Origin: Micromonospora tarapacensis
Lineage (GTDB): Bacteria; Actinomycetota; Actinomycetes; Mycobacteriales; Micromonosporaceae
Reading direction: 5' to 3'
Length of the DNA stretch: 64,000 bases
Assembly: GCF_019697375.1 (NCBI RefSeq)
Contig: NZ_JAHCDI010000003.1
Span: 372,001 to 436,000 of the forward strand
The notes below the pieces were generated by a model that was not told the DNA's origin, ran no database searches, and was given only the letters and a program-made list of their open reading frames with translations. Shown piece by piece: positions 8,490 through 17,110 of the stretch (position 1 is its first letter; each line of letters begins with the position of its first letter). The translations under genes and the position numbers were made by a program.

Positions 8490-9289
8490 TTCCGGCCCTT
8501 GCTCTTCTGCTGCCCGCTCGCCCCAGCCAGGTTGTTGCCGTAGGCGGACATCCGGGTGGACGACGAGCTCTGCACCGGCCCGATCCGCTGCACCTCACCG
8601 CCCTGCTGCTGACGAACAGAGGCCTCCTGGGAGATGGCGCGGAGCTGATTGCCGACGGGACCGTCGGCGAGCCGTGCTTGACGCAGGGAGTTCAACAGGT
8701 CACCAGAGACCGACTCGTTGTGCACGTTCGGGCTCGCCTGGACGTAGTCGATCCGGTCGTTCACGTGGTTGGTCCAGTCCTGACTTCTGGCGATGGGCCG
8801 GTCCCGAGGGACCGCGTCCCGCACCTCGTTCCAGTTCTCGGTGATGGTCTGGGTCTGCCGCTGGTAGGAGGCCAGGAGCTCCTCGCTGGCCACATCGTTG
8901 CCGGGCAGGTGCATGTTGGTCCCCCGCAGGTCGCGGTCGTCGGGATGCTGATACGTCCGGTCGGCGAACTCGTGGCCGCCCACCTCGTGGTCGAGACTGC
9001 CATCCGCGGTCAGGCCCGGTTGTCCCGGCTGTGCGTAGGAAAAGCTGGGGTCGTAGGTGACTTCGTTGGGCTGGCCGTGCGGGGTCGCATGCCACTGCGC
9101 GGACTGTCCGTTCCCGGCCTCCGAGAACCGGACCCGGTCCAGATTCTGCGCCGTCTGGTCTCGCAGCTCAGCCCCGTCCGAGTCCGAACTCGACCCCGAG
9201 GACCGCGGCTCCCCGCCGTTCAACTCACGAACCCGTCGCTCATAGCTCAGCCGGCTCATCTTGATGTCTTCCGACTTGTTCCTGCCCAC
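8486..9289 (-). CDS. Hypothetical protein with a degenerate metallopeptidase-like centre
   Basis: I do not recognise this 267-residue protein with confidence. It is hydrophilic and Gln/Asn/Ser-rich, without signal peptide or membrane segment. The central region reads VTYDPSFSY, then LDHEVGGHEFADRTYQH, then ASEELLASYQRQTQTITENWNEVR. This is faintly reminiscent of NleD/M91-type putative zinc peptidases, which have a YDP...HExxH...E layout. Here the histidines are spaced HExxxH, so a standard zinc site is not present. The gene is coupled to the DUF4913 gene by a GTGA overlap and diverges from the ECF sigma gene. A substrate or toxin-like role linked to the secretion module is only a guess. Confidence 0.6.
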   Translation of the reverse strand: MGRNKSEDIKMSRLSYERRVRELNGGEPRSSGSSSDSDGAELRDQTAQNLDRVRFSEAGNGQSAQWHATPHGQPNEVTYDPSFSYAQPGQPGLTADGSLDHEVGGHEFADRTYQHPDDRDLRGTNMHLPGNDVASEELLASYQRQTQTITENWNEVRDAVPRDRPIARSQDWTNHVNDRIDYVQASPNVHNESVSGDLLNSLRQARLADGPVGNQLRAISQEASVRQQQGGEVQRIGPVQSSSSTRMSAYGNNLAGASGQQKSKGRK

Positions 9290-9532
9290 CGTGCCCCCTC
9301 CGTCGTGGTAGCTCCCGGATGCCCGAAGAACCGGACGACCGCATCACGGACCAGCGGCCCGAGCGGTTCAACCCGGACCCGCAGAACTTCCGGCACCCGG
9401 ATCGTCAGCCTGTTCCGGGCCGCGTCTCGGCCCAACTGGGTCCTTCGCCTCAGGTGCCGCGAGAGGGAGGTCACTAGCCTCCGTCACGGGGTGCCCCGGG
9501 CAGACCGTCCGGGCTTGGGAAAGAGAACAGCT

Positions 9533-10132
9533 GTGGATATCGAGACATGCCCGTCGAATGACGCGGACGTCGACGCCGTACGCCGGATGCGGGCCATCTT
9601 CGCCGCGAACTCCCAACCGCTGTACTCCTTCCTGCTCCGGCTGACCCGGGGACAGCGCGAACTCGCCGAGGACCTGATGCAGGAGACCATGCTGCGGGCG
9701 TGGCGCCGGCTGGAGGATCTGCCGGAAGAGGCGGACACCGTCCGTCGATGGCTCTTCATCGTCGCCCGACACCTGGTGATCGACGCCGCCCGGGCACGCG
9801 CCGCCCGTCCGGCGGAGATCTACGGGATCGACGTGGCGTGGATGCCGTCGCCGGACAACGCCTTCGAGGAGATCGTGGACCGGTTCGCCCTGGCCGACGC
9901 GCTCCGTCAGCTCACCCCCGAGCACCGCGCCGTGCTGGTCGAGCTCTACTACGGTGGCGCCTCGGTCGCCGAGGCTGCCACCCGGATCGGGATTCCGGAG
10001 GGGACGGTCCGGTCGCGGTCGTTCTACGCCCTACGAGCCGCGCGGGGAGTTCTCGGCTCGGTCGACGAGGGCCGCCGCGGCCTGCCGCCGGGTCCGCAGC
10101 TGCCAGCTCGCGGCAGCTACCGCCACCGGTGA
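9533..10132 (+). CDS. ECF-subfamily RNA polymerase sigma factor
   Basis: The frame is open far upstream, but homology begins near GTG 9533, which is preceded by AAAGAGAA; from there the protein has 199 residues. Region 2 is clear (PLYSFLLRLTRGQRELAEDLMQETMLRAWRRL, with IVARHLVIDAARARAARP). Region 4 follows (LTPEHRAVLVELYYGGASVAEAATRIGIPEGTVRSRSFYALRAAR). The protein should direct polymerase to a specific promoter set. No anti-sigma gene lies beside it. A TAGCCT hexamer at 9475-9480 could be its own -10. Its last 102 bases overlap tail-to-tail with the minus-strand receiver gene, so the two mRNAs are antisense there. Confidence 0.85.
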   Translation: MDIETCPSNDADVDAVRRMRAIFAANSQPLYSFLLRLTRGQRELAEDLMQETMLRAWRRLEDLPEEADTVRRWLFIVARHLVIDAARARAARPAEIYGIDVAWMPSPDNAFEEIVDRFALADALRQLTPEHRAVLVELYYGGASVAEAATRIGIPEGTVRSRSFYALRAARGVLGSVDEGRRGLPPGPQLPARGSYRHR

Positions 10133-10552
10133 GAGCCAGCCCAGCCCGGCGGCGACCGCGCGAACGGCACCGAGCAGGTCGGCCGCTTCGAAGTGGCCGT
10201 ACACCAGACAGCCGCGCACCGGTGCGCAGAGCAGTGCCGTGATCGCCCGGCGTTCGGTGGCGCCGGTCAGGATGATCACTGGTGACCAGCGGGCGAGGGC
10301 GCGGATCAGATCCTGGTCGTCCGGCGCGGTGACCCGGTCGTCCAGCAGGATCACCGCGGGGCGCAGCCGCTGGGCCAAGCGCACCGCCTCGCCGCCGTCA
10401 CCGGTGAGAGCCACGACCTGTATCCGCTCGCCGGAGTGGAGCACCGCGCCGAGAGCTGCCCGCTCCGAGGTGTCGGGGTGGCCGATCAGCGCAGTGACCG
10501 GCTCCGTGTCGCTGGCGGTGCCGTTCCTCGACCGTCCGTTGGCATCGCTCAT
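10031..10552 (-). CDS. Stand-alone degenerate response-regulator receiver protein
   Basis: This 173-residue protein is a receiver-like domain without an output domain. VILLDD (residues 68-72) matches the phosphoacceptor strand, but the N-terminal acidic pair is missing: the strand reads ALIGHPDTS where active receivers have xIVDD. The C-terminal half (GCLVYGHFEAADLLGAVRAVAAGLGWLS) is nearly the same as in the NarL-type regulator at 10875-11531 (GYLVHGEFDPAELLRAVRAVAAGQGWLS). It is therefore a duplicated, DNA-binding-less paralogue. It could act as a partner or antagonist of that regulator. Its 3' end overlaps the sigma gene in antisense. Confidence 0.7.
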   Translation of the reverse strand: MSDANGRSRNGTASDTEPVTALIGHPDTSERAALGAVLHSGERIQVVALTGDGGEAVRLAQRLRPAVILLDDRVTAPDDQDLIRALARWSPVIILTGATERRAITALLCAPVRGCLVYGHFEAADLLGAVRAVAAGLGWLSPVAVAAASWQLRTRRQAAAALVDRAENSPRGS

Positions 10553-10742
10553 CGGCCGGTCGCCGATCCGTCCCTCATGGCTACCTCATCCGAGCGCTGT
10601 TGCCGGGCGGAAGAGCCCGTCGCTCGTACGACGACGGTGCGGGCCGCGGCGTTCAACCGTGGGCGCCGGACGAGATGCCCGGCGGAGCGCCGAACAGGGG
10701 CTGGGCGGCGGCGAGCTCTGGGTGCTCAGTGTTCCTGCGACT

Positions 10743-10828
10743 CCTGTCGAGCTGATCCGTTTGTGCCATCACCCGCCGGGGCAACCAGGTCGGTCACCGC
10801 GATCCGTTCACGCCATCAGCTCGACAGG
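10743..10828. repeat. Compound inverted and direct repeat between two regulator genes
   Basis: The 322-base gap 10553-10874 holds no convincing gene. Within it, CCTGTCGAGCTGAT (10743-10756) and ATCAGCTCGACAGG (10815-10828) form a perfect 14-bp inverted repeat. An 18-bp direct repeat starting GATCCGTT (10754-10771 and 10801-10818, 15 of 18 identical) overlaps both arms. It may be a terminator of the NarL operon, an operator upstream of the receiver gene, or an RNA structure. Confidence 0.5.
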
Positions 10829-10874
10829 GCGCACACACCCTCATAACCCAGCCATCCGTACCGACGTGCGCCTA

Positions 10875-11531
10875 CTACCGGCCCGTCCACCGCACCACCG
10901 CTTCGGTGCGGTTGGTGGCCTGCAGCTTGATGAAGATGTTCGCCAGATGGTTCTTGACCGTCTTTTCGGTAAGCAGCAGCCGGCGGGCGATCGCCGCGTT
11001 CGAATGCCCGGCGCACAGCAGCGCCATCACATCCTGCTCGCGCCGGGTCAGGCCGAACTCCTCGCGCCGTTCCCGGGCCTTCTCCGTCCGGTCGGCGTCC
11101 TCCTGTTCGCGGGCCGCCTGCTCGCGAAGCACGGAGATGGTGATCGAGGCGCTGCGCGCCGACAGCCAGCCCTGGCCGGCGGCCACGGCCCGGACCGCAC
11201 GCAACAACTCGGCCGGATCGAACTCACCGTGCACCAGGTAACCGCGGGCACCGCCGCGGAGCATCCCGGCGATCAGATCGTCGGCGTCGTCGCTGGTCAG
11301 GACGAGGATGCGAGAGTACTCCGCGAGCTGGCCGACCACGCTGAGGCCGTCGGCGATCGGCATCCGGTGATCCAACAGCGTCACGTCCGGACGTAGCCGC
11401 CGTGCCACGGTCACCGCGGTCCGTCCGTCCGGTGCCTCACCGACCACGGTCACGTCCTCGGCGCTGGAGAGGTAGCCGCGCAGGGCCGTCCGGACGATCG
11501 GATTGTCGTCGACGATCATGACTTCGATCAT
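10875..11531 (-). CDS. NarL/FixJ-family response regulator
   Basis: The protein has 218 residues from ATG 11531 (GGATGG at good spacing; ATG 11540 is an alternative). The receiver begins MIEVMIVDDNP, with Asp54 in TLLDHRMP as phosphoacceptor. An acidic/charged linker with REQAAREQEDADRTEKARERREE precedes a LuxR-type helix-turn-helix (GLTRREQDVMALLCAGHSNAAIARRLLLTEKTVKNHLANIFIKL). The start lies 2 bases after the stop of the kinase gene, so the two form a coupled two-component pair. Targets are unknown; the neighbouring carbohydrate-binding-like gene is in the same operon and may supply the signal. Confidence 0.88.
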   Translation of the reverse strand: MIEVMIVDDNPIVRTALRGYLSSAEDVTVVGEAPDGRTAVTVARRLRPDVTLLDHRMPIADGLSVVGQLAEYSRILVLTSDDADDLIAGMLRGGARGYLVHGEFDPAELLRAVRAVAAGQGWLSARSASITISVLREQAAREQEDADRTEKARERREEFGLTRREQDVMALLCAGHSNAAIARRLLLTEKTVKNHLANIFIKLQATNRTEAVVRWTGR

Positions 11532-11533
11532 GG

Positions 11534-12733
11534 CTACCATCCGTCGGGTCGAGCCGTGGCGGTGTCGGTGGCAGCCGATAGCGGAACCCGGGCCACCACC
11601 GTGGTGCCCGTTCCGCTGCCCGATTCCAGCCGTAGTGCGCCGCCGACCGCCTGGGCGCGTTCGGCCATCCCGATGATGCCGAAGCTGCCCTCGGCGGACA
11701 GCGCGGTCAGCTCGCCGGGCGGGACGAAGCCAGTGCCGTCGTCCTGGATGGTCAGCACCACGTGCCCGTCCCGTTCCTGCAAGCCGACCTGGACCAGGGT
11801 GGCGTCCGCGTGTCGGGCCACGTTTTCCAACGCTTCGTCCAGGATCTGGGTCAGCTCGTACCGGGCCGCCGGGGTCGGCTCCTCGACGGCGGTGACGTCG
11901 AGCCGCGCCGGCACCCTGCTCCATTCCGTCCAGGCATGGCACACCTGGCGCAGGTGCTCGGGGAACGGCCGGTCCAGTGCGTCCCGACGCAGCCCGGTGA
12001 GCAGTTCGCGGGCCTCTCGGATTGCGGTGTCGGCTCCGGCGGAGACGGTGCTGGCGAGTTCCTCGGCCAGGTCGGGCTGGCGGCGGAGCAGGGTGGGAAG
12101 GGCGACGGCGGCGAACGAAACACCGCGCAGGGTCTTCGCGACCGAGTCGTGCAACTCGCGCGCCAACCGCGCCCGCTCCGAGGCCGCCGCCGAGTGGTAG
12201 GCGCCGGCCACCGCTGCGATCGAAGCGTCGAGGTAGCGGGCCAGGGCCGCGGTCACCACGGCTGCGCCGTAGCCGCAGACGATGTTCATCATCGGAAACG
12301 CCAGCACGAACGGCGCCGAAATGGAGTCCACCGTCCCGTCGGTCCGGAGCAGGTGCGTCGCCACGGCCAGCCCGAGGCCGGCGTCGGCGAACCAGAGGGG
12401 TAGCGCGCGGGCCCCCAGCAGGGTGCCGGTGAGCGCGGCAAAGCCGGCGGCGTAGCAGAAGAAGGCCACGTTTCCCTGGTCGAGCACCAGTACGGCGATC
12501 ATGATGACCGCGTCGACGACCAGGAATCCCAATCGCCATCGGATGACGCTCGGCCATCGGCTCAACACGGTGACCTGGACGGTGGTGGCGACGGTGATGA
12601 GCACGAGGGTGCCGACCGTCTGCCAGGGATCCTCGGCGAGCCGGATGCCGACGCCGACCGCCGCCAGTGTCAACGCCAACCTGCCGAGCAGCATGGCCCG
12701 GCACAGCGCGACGTACGCGACGAATCGGCTCAT
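11534..12733 (-). CDS. Sensor histidine kinase of the NarL/DesK class
   Basis: The protein has 399 residues. The first ~165 contain about six hydrophobic segments, forming a membrane sensor without a large extracellular loop. The HisKA_3 dimerisation box ARELHDSVAKTLRGV carries the phospho-accepting His, followed by an HATPase_c domain (LDEALENVARHADATLVQV, then IQDDGTGFVPPGELTALSAEGSFGIIGMAERAQAVGG). It should phosphorylate the regulator encoded directly downstream. The upstream gene for a carbohydrate-binding-like protein ends 10 bases before this start, suggesting one operon. Confidence 0.88.
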   Translation of the reverse strand: MSRFVAYVALCRAMLLGRLALTLAAVGVGIRLAEDPWQTVGTLVLITVATTVQVTVLSRWPSVIRWRLGFLVVDAVIMIAVLVLDQGNVAFFCYAAGFAALTGTLLGARALPLWFADAGLGLAVATHLLRTDGTVDSISAPFVLAFPMMNIVCGYGAAVVTAALARYLDASIAAVAGAYHSAAASERARLARELHDSVAKTLRGVSFAAVALPTLLRRQPDLAEELASTVSAGADTAIREARELLTGLRRDALDRPFPEHLRQVCHAWTEWSRVPARLDVTAVEEPTPAARYELTQILDEALENVARHADATLVQVGLQERDGHVVLTIQDDGTGFVPPGELTALSAEGSFGIIGMAERAQAVGGALRLESGSGTGTTVVARVPLSAATDTATARPDGW

Positions 12734-12743
12734 CCGCTCGCGG

Positions 12744-13517
12744 TCAGCTTATGGTGATCTTGTCGATGTCGGGAGCTGGGTCGGTGTCGTTGTAAAAGGC
12801 GATGCTGACCCGCCCGGCCGGGACGGTTGCGGTGTATCGGAAGGTGCGGGGAGTGTCCCAGTCGGTCCCGGTGAGGTGGTGCGTGGTCGGTGGGGCACCG
12901 TTGATGGAGATCTTGAGGCTGCGTTCGCCCTTGACCTCGTACCCGACGGTTATGGTCCGGCTGCCGGCGGCGGCCGTGGTCAGGTAGGCGGTGAGCCTGC
13001 CGACGTAGCGGACCCGGGCACCGCCCTCGCAGGCGGGACAGGCGGCGATGCCGGCGCCTTCGCCGAGTACGTTGCCGGGGTCCTCGGCCTCCACGCTGAC
13101 CGGCCTGAACGACGGCGCTTCGGTGGAGCGGTCCAGGGTGGCAAGCGGCGGTGCTGGCGCCACCGGCCCGACCGACCGGCCCGGCGCCGGTACCGAGACC
13201 GGTCCGCTGCTCGGCGCACTCGGCTCGGCGGCCGTTCCGGCGCTCTGCCTGGTGCGGCCAGCCGAGGTCGGGAAGACGCTGGGGGAGGACGAGGCTGGCG
13301 GGACGGTCGGGTCGCTCGTCGCGGCGGGGGCGGCGGCGCCGTCCGGCCGGTTCTCGTCCGGGGCCAGGAGCGATGGGACCGCGATCGCGGTCAGTGCAAT
13401 CATGCCGGCCAGGGTGCTGATTCCCACCAATTGCCGGGTGCGGGTCGAACGATCCGGTGCGCCGCCGAGGATGCGGCGGCTCGGATCGGCCGCATTCAAC
13501 GCCGTTTCGGTGGGCAC
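12744..13517 (-). CDS. Membrane-anchored protein with a C-terminal carbohydrate-binding-like domain
   Basis: The open frame extends to 13760, but GTG 13517, with GGGGGAG just upstream, is the best start and gives 257 residues. A single membrane segment (LVGISTLAGMIALTAIAVPSLL) lies near residue 40. About 90 residues rich in Pro, Ser and Thr follow, typical of an extracellular stalk. The C-terminal ~115 residues (from SVEAEDPGN to DIDKITIS) look like a jelly-roll carbohydrate-binding module, with alternating strands and a terminal Asp-rich DIDKITI element. A CPAC pair lies near its start. Operon position before a histidine kinase suggests an exported ligand-binding accessory, which is inference. 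Confidence 0.65.
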   Translation of the reverse strand: MPTETALNAADPSRRILGGAPDRSTRTRQLVGISTLAGMIALTAIAVPSLLAPDENRPDGAAAPAATSDPTVPPASSSPSVFPTSAGRTRQSAGTAAEPSAPSSGPVSVPAPGRSVGPVAPAPPLATLDRSTEAPSFRPVSVEAEDPGNVLGEGAGIAACPACEGGARVRYVGRLTAYLTTAAAGSRTITVGYEVKGERSLKISINGAPPTTHHLTGTDWDTPRTFRYTATVPAGRVSIAFYNDTDPAPDIDKITIS

Positions 13518-13771
13518 CGTTCGACTCCCCCACGGATCGAGCCACGAACCCTGCGCGTGACGCGCCCACGGTACATACCGGAATTGGTCACAGACAATGC
13601 CGGACCGGCCCGATCCGGGCGGGATCGGCGGCTCTACGGGCAGTGAATGCCGGACCCTCCGGGCGGGCCGGTGCCGGCCGGATGTCCTGGCGCGACGGCC
13701 GTGAGCAGTGCCGAGCCGCCCTGGCGCCGGCCGATACGGGCGGCTCGGCCAGCCGGGCATCGTAGCCGCCC

Positions 13772-13817
13772 GGTTCCGACGCCCCTGGGGCGAAAGACCC
13801 AGCCCGTCGGGGAAACC
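13772..13817 (-). terminator. Three-tier nested hairpin downstream of the LacI gene
   Basis: GGTT(13772-13775)/AACC(13814-13817), CCGACG(13776-13781)/CGTCGG(13805-13810) and CTGGG(13785-13789)/CCCAG(13798-13802) nest into one stem with an 8-base GCGAAAGA loop. It sits 63-108 bases beyond the LacI stop on the minus strand, which suits a terminator of the sugar operon. The rest of the gap 13518-13879 shows only a repeated GAATGCCGGACC and no gene. Confidence 0.45.
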
Positions 13818-13879
13818 GCGAGGCGTAATGAGGATGAAATGCCGAACATCACAGTCCTCAGAGGTCGGTTGGCCGGACC

Positions 13880-14902
13880 TCAGGCGGAGTCGCGGATGAT
13901 CAGCTCGGTCGGGAGGATCAGGGCCGGCTCGACCGCCTCGCCGGCGGCGAGGCGGAGCAGCAGCCGGGTGCCCTGCCGGCCGAGTTCCAGAATCGGCTGC
14001 CGGACGGTGGTCAGCGGCGGGTCGGTGTATGCGGCGGTCTCGATGTCGTCGAAGCCGATCACCGCGACGTCGTCCGGCACCCGCCGACCCGCCTCACGCA
14101 GCGTCCGCATCGCGGCGTGCGCCATCAGGTCGGACGCGGCGAAGACGGCGTCCAGGTCGGGATGGGCGGCGAGCAGTTCGCGCATCGCCGCCGCGCCGGA
14201 CTCGCGGGTGAAGTCGCCGACCGCCACCATTTCGGGCTGCCCGGCGGCGGCCACCGTGTCCCGGTAGCCGGCGAGCCGTTCGATCCCGGCGACCATGTCC
14301 TGTGGGCCGGCGATGGTGGCGATCCGCCGCCGGCCGCCGTCGATCAGGTGCCGCACCGCCCGGGTGACGCCGCCGACCTGGTCGACGTCGACGTACGGCA
14401 CCTGGGCGCCGTCGAGCGGCCGGCCGCTGCACACCACCGGGATGCCCAGCGCGGCCAGCCGGGCGGGCAGCGGATCGGCACCGTGCAGCGAGGCGAACAG
14501 CACCCCGTCGACGTGCCGACCGGTGGTGTACCGCGCCACCCGCTCGTGCCCGGCCGGTGAGCCGGCCAGCATCAGCACCAGCTGCTTGTCGGCGGCCTCC
14601 AGCTCCTGCGCGGCACCCCGGATGATGCCGGGGAAGACCTGGTCGTCGGAGAAGACCCGGGTGGCTTCCTCGGGCATGACCAGGGCGATCGAGTCGGTCC
14701 GCTGGGTGACGAGGGTGCGTGCGGCCAGGTTCGGCACGTACCCGAGCTCGGCGACCGCCTGGCGGACCGCCTCCTGGATCGGCGCGGCGACCGTGGTCGA
14801 GCCGTTGACCACCCGGGAAACGGTGGCCCGGGACACCCCGGCCCGTCGTGCCACCGCTTCCAGAGTGGGCCGCTGTGCCCCCGTCATCGGCGTTACCACC
14901 AC
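13880..14902 (-). CDS. LacI-family transcriptional repressor of the adjacent beta-glucoside operon
   Basis: The protein has 340 residues from GTG 14902; ATG 14887 (MTGAQRPTL) is an equally possible start. The N-terminal helix-turn-helix TLEAVARRAGVSRATVSRVVNG and hinge YVPNLAARTLVTQRTDSIALV are textbook LacI. The periplasmic-binding-protein-like effector domain follows, ending PLTTVRQPILELGRQGTRLLLRL. The gene starts 4 bases after the beta-glucosidase stop, so it is the last gene of the sugar operon. It very probably binds the two GAGAGCGCTCTC palindromes upstream of the binding-protein gene and is released by a beta-linked oligosaccharide, as CebR-type regulators are. Confidence 0.9.
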   Translation of the reverse strand: MVVTPMTGAQRPTLEAVARRAGVSRATVSRVVNGSTTVAAPIQEAVRQAVAELGYVPNLAARTLVTQRTDSIALVMPEEATRVFSDDQVFPGIIRGAAQELEAADKQLVLMLAGSPAGHERVARYTTGRHVDGVLFASLHGADPLPARLAALGIPVVCSGRPLDGAQVPYVDVDQVGGVTRAVRHLIDGGRRRIATIAGPQDMVAGIERLAGYRDTVAAAGQPEMVAVGDFTRESGAAAMRELLAAHPDLDAVFAASDLMAHAAMRTLREAGRRVPDDVAVIGFDDIETAAYTDPPLTTVRQPILELGRQGTRLLLRLAAGEAVEPALILPTELIIRDSA

Positions 14903-14906
14903 CTCT

Positions 14907-16280
14907 TCACAGCCCGTTCCGGGAGATCACCTCCTGGTACCACCGGGCACTGGACTTCGGTGTACGCCGCTGAGTGAGGTAGTCGACGTGCACGATGCCG
15001 AAGCGCTTGCGGTACCCCTCGGCCCACTCGAAGTTGTCAAGCAATGACCATACGAGATAGCCGCGCAGGTCGACGCCCCGGGCGATCGCCTCGTGCGCCG
15101 CGCGCAGGTGCCCGTCGAGGTAGGCGATCCGGTCGGTGTCCTGCATCGGGCTGGTCACGTCCGCGGCGGCCTTGTCCGGGAAGGCCGCGCCGTTCTCGGT
15201 GATCAGCAGCGGCACCGCCGGATAGTCGGTGGCGATGCGTTCCAGCAGCCGGGTCAGGCCCGCCGGTTCGATCATCCAACCCATGTCGGTCAGCGGCCCG
15301 ACCGGCGCCAGGAACTGCACCGCGCCCTCGGTGCCCGGGTACGCGCCGCCGCCACCGGCACCGTCCGGCCGCCCGGCCACGTAGGTCGGCGCGTAGTAGT
15401 TGACCCCGAGCAGGTCGATCGGCGCGGCGATGATCTTTTCGTCGTCGTCCCGCACGAAGGCGGGCTCGACGATCCGGGCGACGTGCTCGCGGACGTCGTC
15501 CGGGTACCCGCCGACCAGCAGCGGATCCAGGAAGATCCGGTTGTGCAGGCCGTCGACCAGACGCGCGGCGGCGGCGTCGGCCGCGCTGTGCGGGTCGGCG
15601 GGGCGTACGTCGGCCGGGTTGAGAGTGATGCCGACCCGGCCGGCGCCGCCCGCGCGCAGCGCCTGGGCGGCCAGGCCGTGTCCGAGCAGCAGGTGGTGCA
15701 CGGCGGCGAAGGCCGCCCCCGGATCCTGCACCCCGGGGGCGTGCACCCCGTTGCCGTAGCCGAGGTAGGCCGAGCACCACGGCTCGTTGAGCGTCGTCCA
15801 GGTGCCGATCCGGTCGCCGAGCCGGGCATACACGGCGGCGGCGTAGGTGGCGAAGCTCTCCGCGGTGTCCCGGTTGGTCCAGCCGCCGTGATCCTCCAGG
15901 GTCTGCGGCAGGTCCCAGTGGTAGAGCGTGACGATCGGGTCGATGCCCCGGCCCAGCAGCGCGTCGGTCAGCCGGTCGTAGAAGTCCAGCCCGCGCGGGT
16001 TGACCGGCCCGGTGCCGTCCGGCTGGATCCGGGGCCAGGACACCGAGAAGCGGTACGCCTGCAGGCCCAGCTCGGCCATCAGTGCGACATCGTCGGCGTA
16101 CCGGTGGTAGTGGTCGCAGGCGACGTCACCGGTGTGCCCGGCGTGCACCCTGCCGGGAATCCGGCTGAAGGTGTCCCAGATCGATTCGCCGCGCCCGTCG
16201 TCGCGCGCCGCCCCCTCGATCTGGTACGCCGCCGTGGCCGCACCCCAGAGAAAATTGTCGGGAAATCGCAGTTCAGTCAC
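14907..16280 (-). CDS. GH1 family beta-glucosidase
   Basis: The protein has 457 residues from GTG 16280, which overlaps the permease stop by 4 bases. The family-1 N-terminus [19 protein letters not shown] is present. The acid/base Glu lies in TLNEPW (about Glu166) and the nucleophile Glu in LLITENGA (about Glu362). The C-terminal [19 protein letters not shown] aglycone/glycone-site segment is intact, as is the length. There is no signal peptide, so it should split imported beta-glucosides or cello-oligosaccharides in the cytoplasm. Confidence 0.93.
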   Translation of the reverse strand: MTELRFPDNFLWGAATAAYQIEGAARDDGRGESIWDTFSRIPGRVHAGHTGDVACDHYHRYADDVALMAELGLQAYRFSVSWPRIQPDGTGPVNPRGLDFYDRLTDALLGRGIDPIVTLYHWDLPQTLEDHGGWTNRDTAESFATYAAAVYARLGDRIGTWTTLNEPWCSAYLGYGNGVHAPGVQDPGAAFAAVHHLLLGHGLAAQALRAGGAGRVGITLNPADVRPADPHSAADAAAARLVDGLHNRIFLDPLLVGGYPDDVREHVARIVEPAFVRDDDEKIIAAPIDLLGVNYYAPTYVAGRPDGAGGGGAYPGTEGAVQFLAPVGPLTDMGWMIEPAGLTRLLERIATDYPAVPLLITENGAAFPDKAAADVTSPMQDTDRIAYLDGHLRAAHEAIARGVDLRGYLVWSLLDNFEWAEGYRKRFGIVHVDYLTQRRTPKSSARWYQEVISRNGL

Positions 16281-17110
16281 GCTTTGACCGCACCTTCCAT
16301 GATGCCGCCGATGATCTGGCGGCCGAACAGGACGAACACCAGCAGCAGCGGCAGTGTGGCGATGGCCGTACCGGTGAAGACCTGGGACATGTCCTGGTAG
16401 TAACCGTCGGACAGGGCCCGCAACGACAGCTGCACGGTCGGATTCTCCGGGTCGTTGAGCACCGCGTACGGCCACAGGAAGTCGTTCCAGGTGGTCATGA
16501 AGGTGAGCAGGCCGAGCACGGCGGCGGCCGGCCGCAACGCGGGCACCACCACGTTCCAGTAAATCCGTGCGGTGCCGCAGCCGTCCACCCGGGCCGCCTC
16601 GATCAGCTCGGTGCTGACCGCCTGGCCGGCGTACTGCCGCATCATGAACACCCCGAATCCGGTGACCAGCGCGGGCATGATCACCGCAGGTAGCCGGTCG
16701 TTCAGGTTCAGCTTCGTCATCAGGATGTACAACGGGATGACGCCCAGTTGGGTGGGCACCATCATCGTCGCGATGATGACCATCAGCAGCGCGTTGCGGC
16801 CCCGGAACCGCAGCTTGGCGAAGGCGAATCCGGCGAGGGTGGAGAAGAGCACCACCGAGGCGGTGACCGTGATCGCGACGATCGCCGAGTTGATCAGGCC
16901 GGTCAGGAAGTACGCGTCCGTGTTGGCGAACAGCCGGGCGATGTTGGCGCCCAGGTTGCCCCCGGGAGTCACCGGCGGCGGCAGCTGTCCCATCGCGTCG
17001 CTGGAGCGGCTGGCCACCACGAACATCCAGTAGATCGGAAAGACCGACAGTCCTGCGGCGGCGATCAGTGCGAAGTACGTCAGCGGGCTGGCCCGCCACA
17101 GCTTGCTCAT
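16277..17110 (-). CDS. Carbohydrate ABC transporter permease, MalG type
   Basis: The protein has 277 residues with six predicted membrane helices and a binding-protein-dependent transport domain. The EAA loop reads [27 protein letters not shown], the site that contacts the ATPase. It overlaps the partner permease (ATGA) and the glucosidase (GTGA) by 4 bases each. No ATP-binding subunit is encoded in the operon; such importers in actinobacteria commonly share a separately encoded MsiK-type ATPase. Confidence 0.9.
   Translation of the reverse strand: MSKLWRASPLTYFALIAAAGLSVFPIYWMFVVASRSSDAMGQLPPPVTPGGNLGANIARLFANTDAYFLTGLINSAIVAITVTASVVLFSTLAGFAFAKLRFRGRNALLMVIIATMMVPTQLGVIPLYILMTKLNLNDRLPAVIMPALVTGFGVFMMRQYAGQAVSTELIEAARVDGCGTARIYWNVVVPALRPAAAVLGLLTFMTTWNDFLWPYAVLNDPENPTVQLSLRALSDGYYQDMSQVFTGTAIATLPLLLVFVLFGRQIIGGIMEGAVKA

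Noticed and set aside
8486..9289. Standard HExxH zinc peptidase
   Set aside because: The histidines are in HEVGGH, which has three rather than two intervening residues; kept as hypothetical.
13772..13817. Riboswitch in front of the carbohydrate-binding-like gene
   Set aside because: A GGGGCGAAAGACCC hairpin suggested an aptamer, but I could not match it to any known class; a terminator of the sugar operon is simpler.
13634..13852. 72-residue minus-strand ORF in the gap before the LacI stop
   Set aside because: No domain, no ribosome binding site, and it overlaps the structured hairpin.
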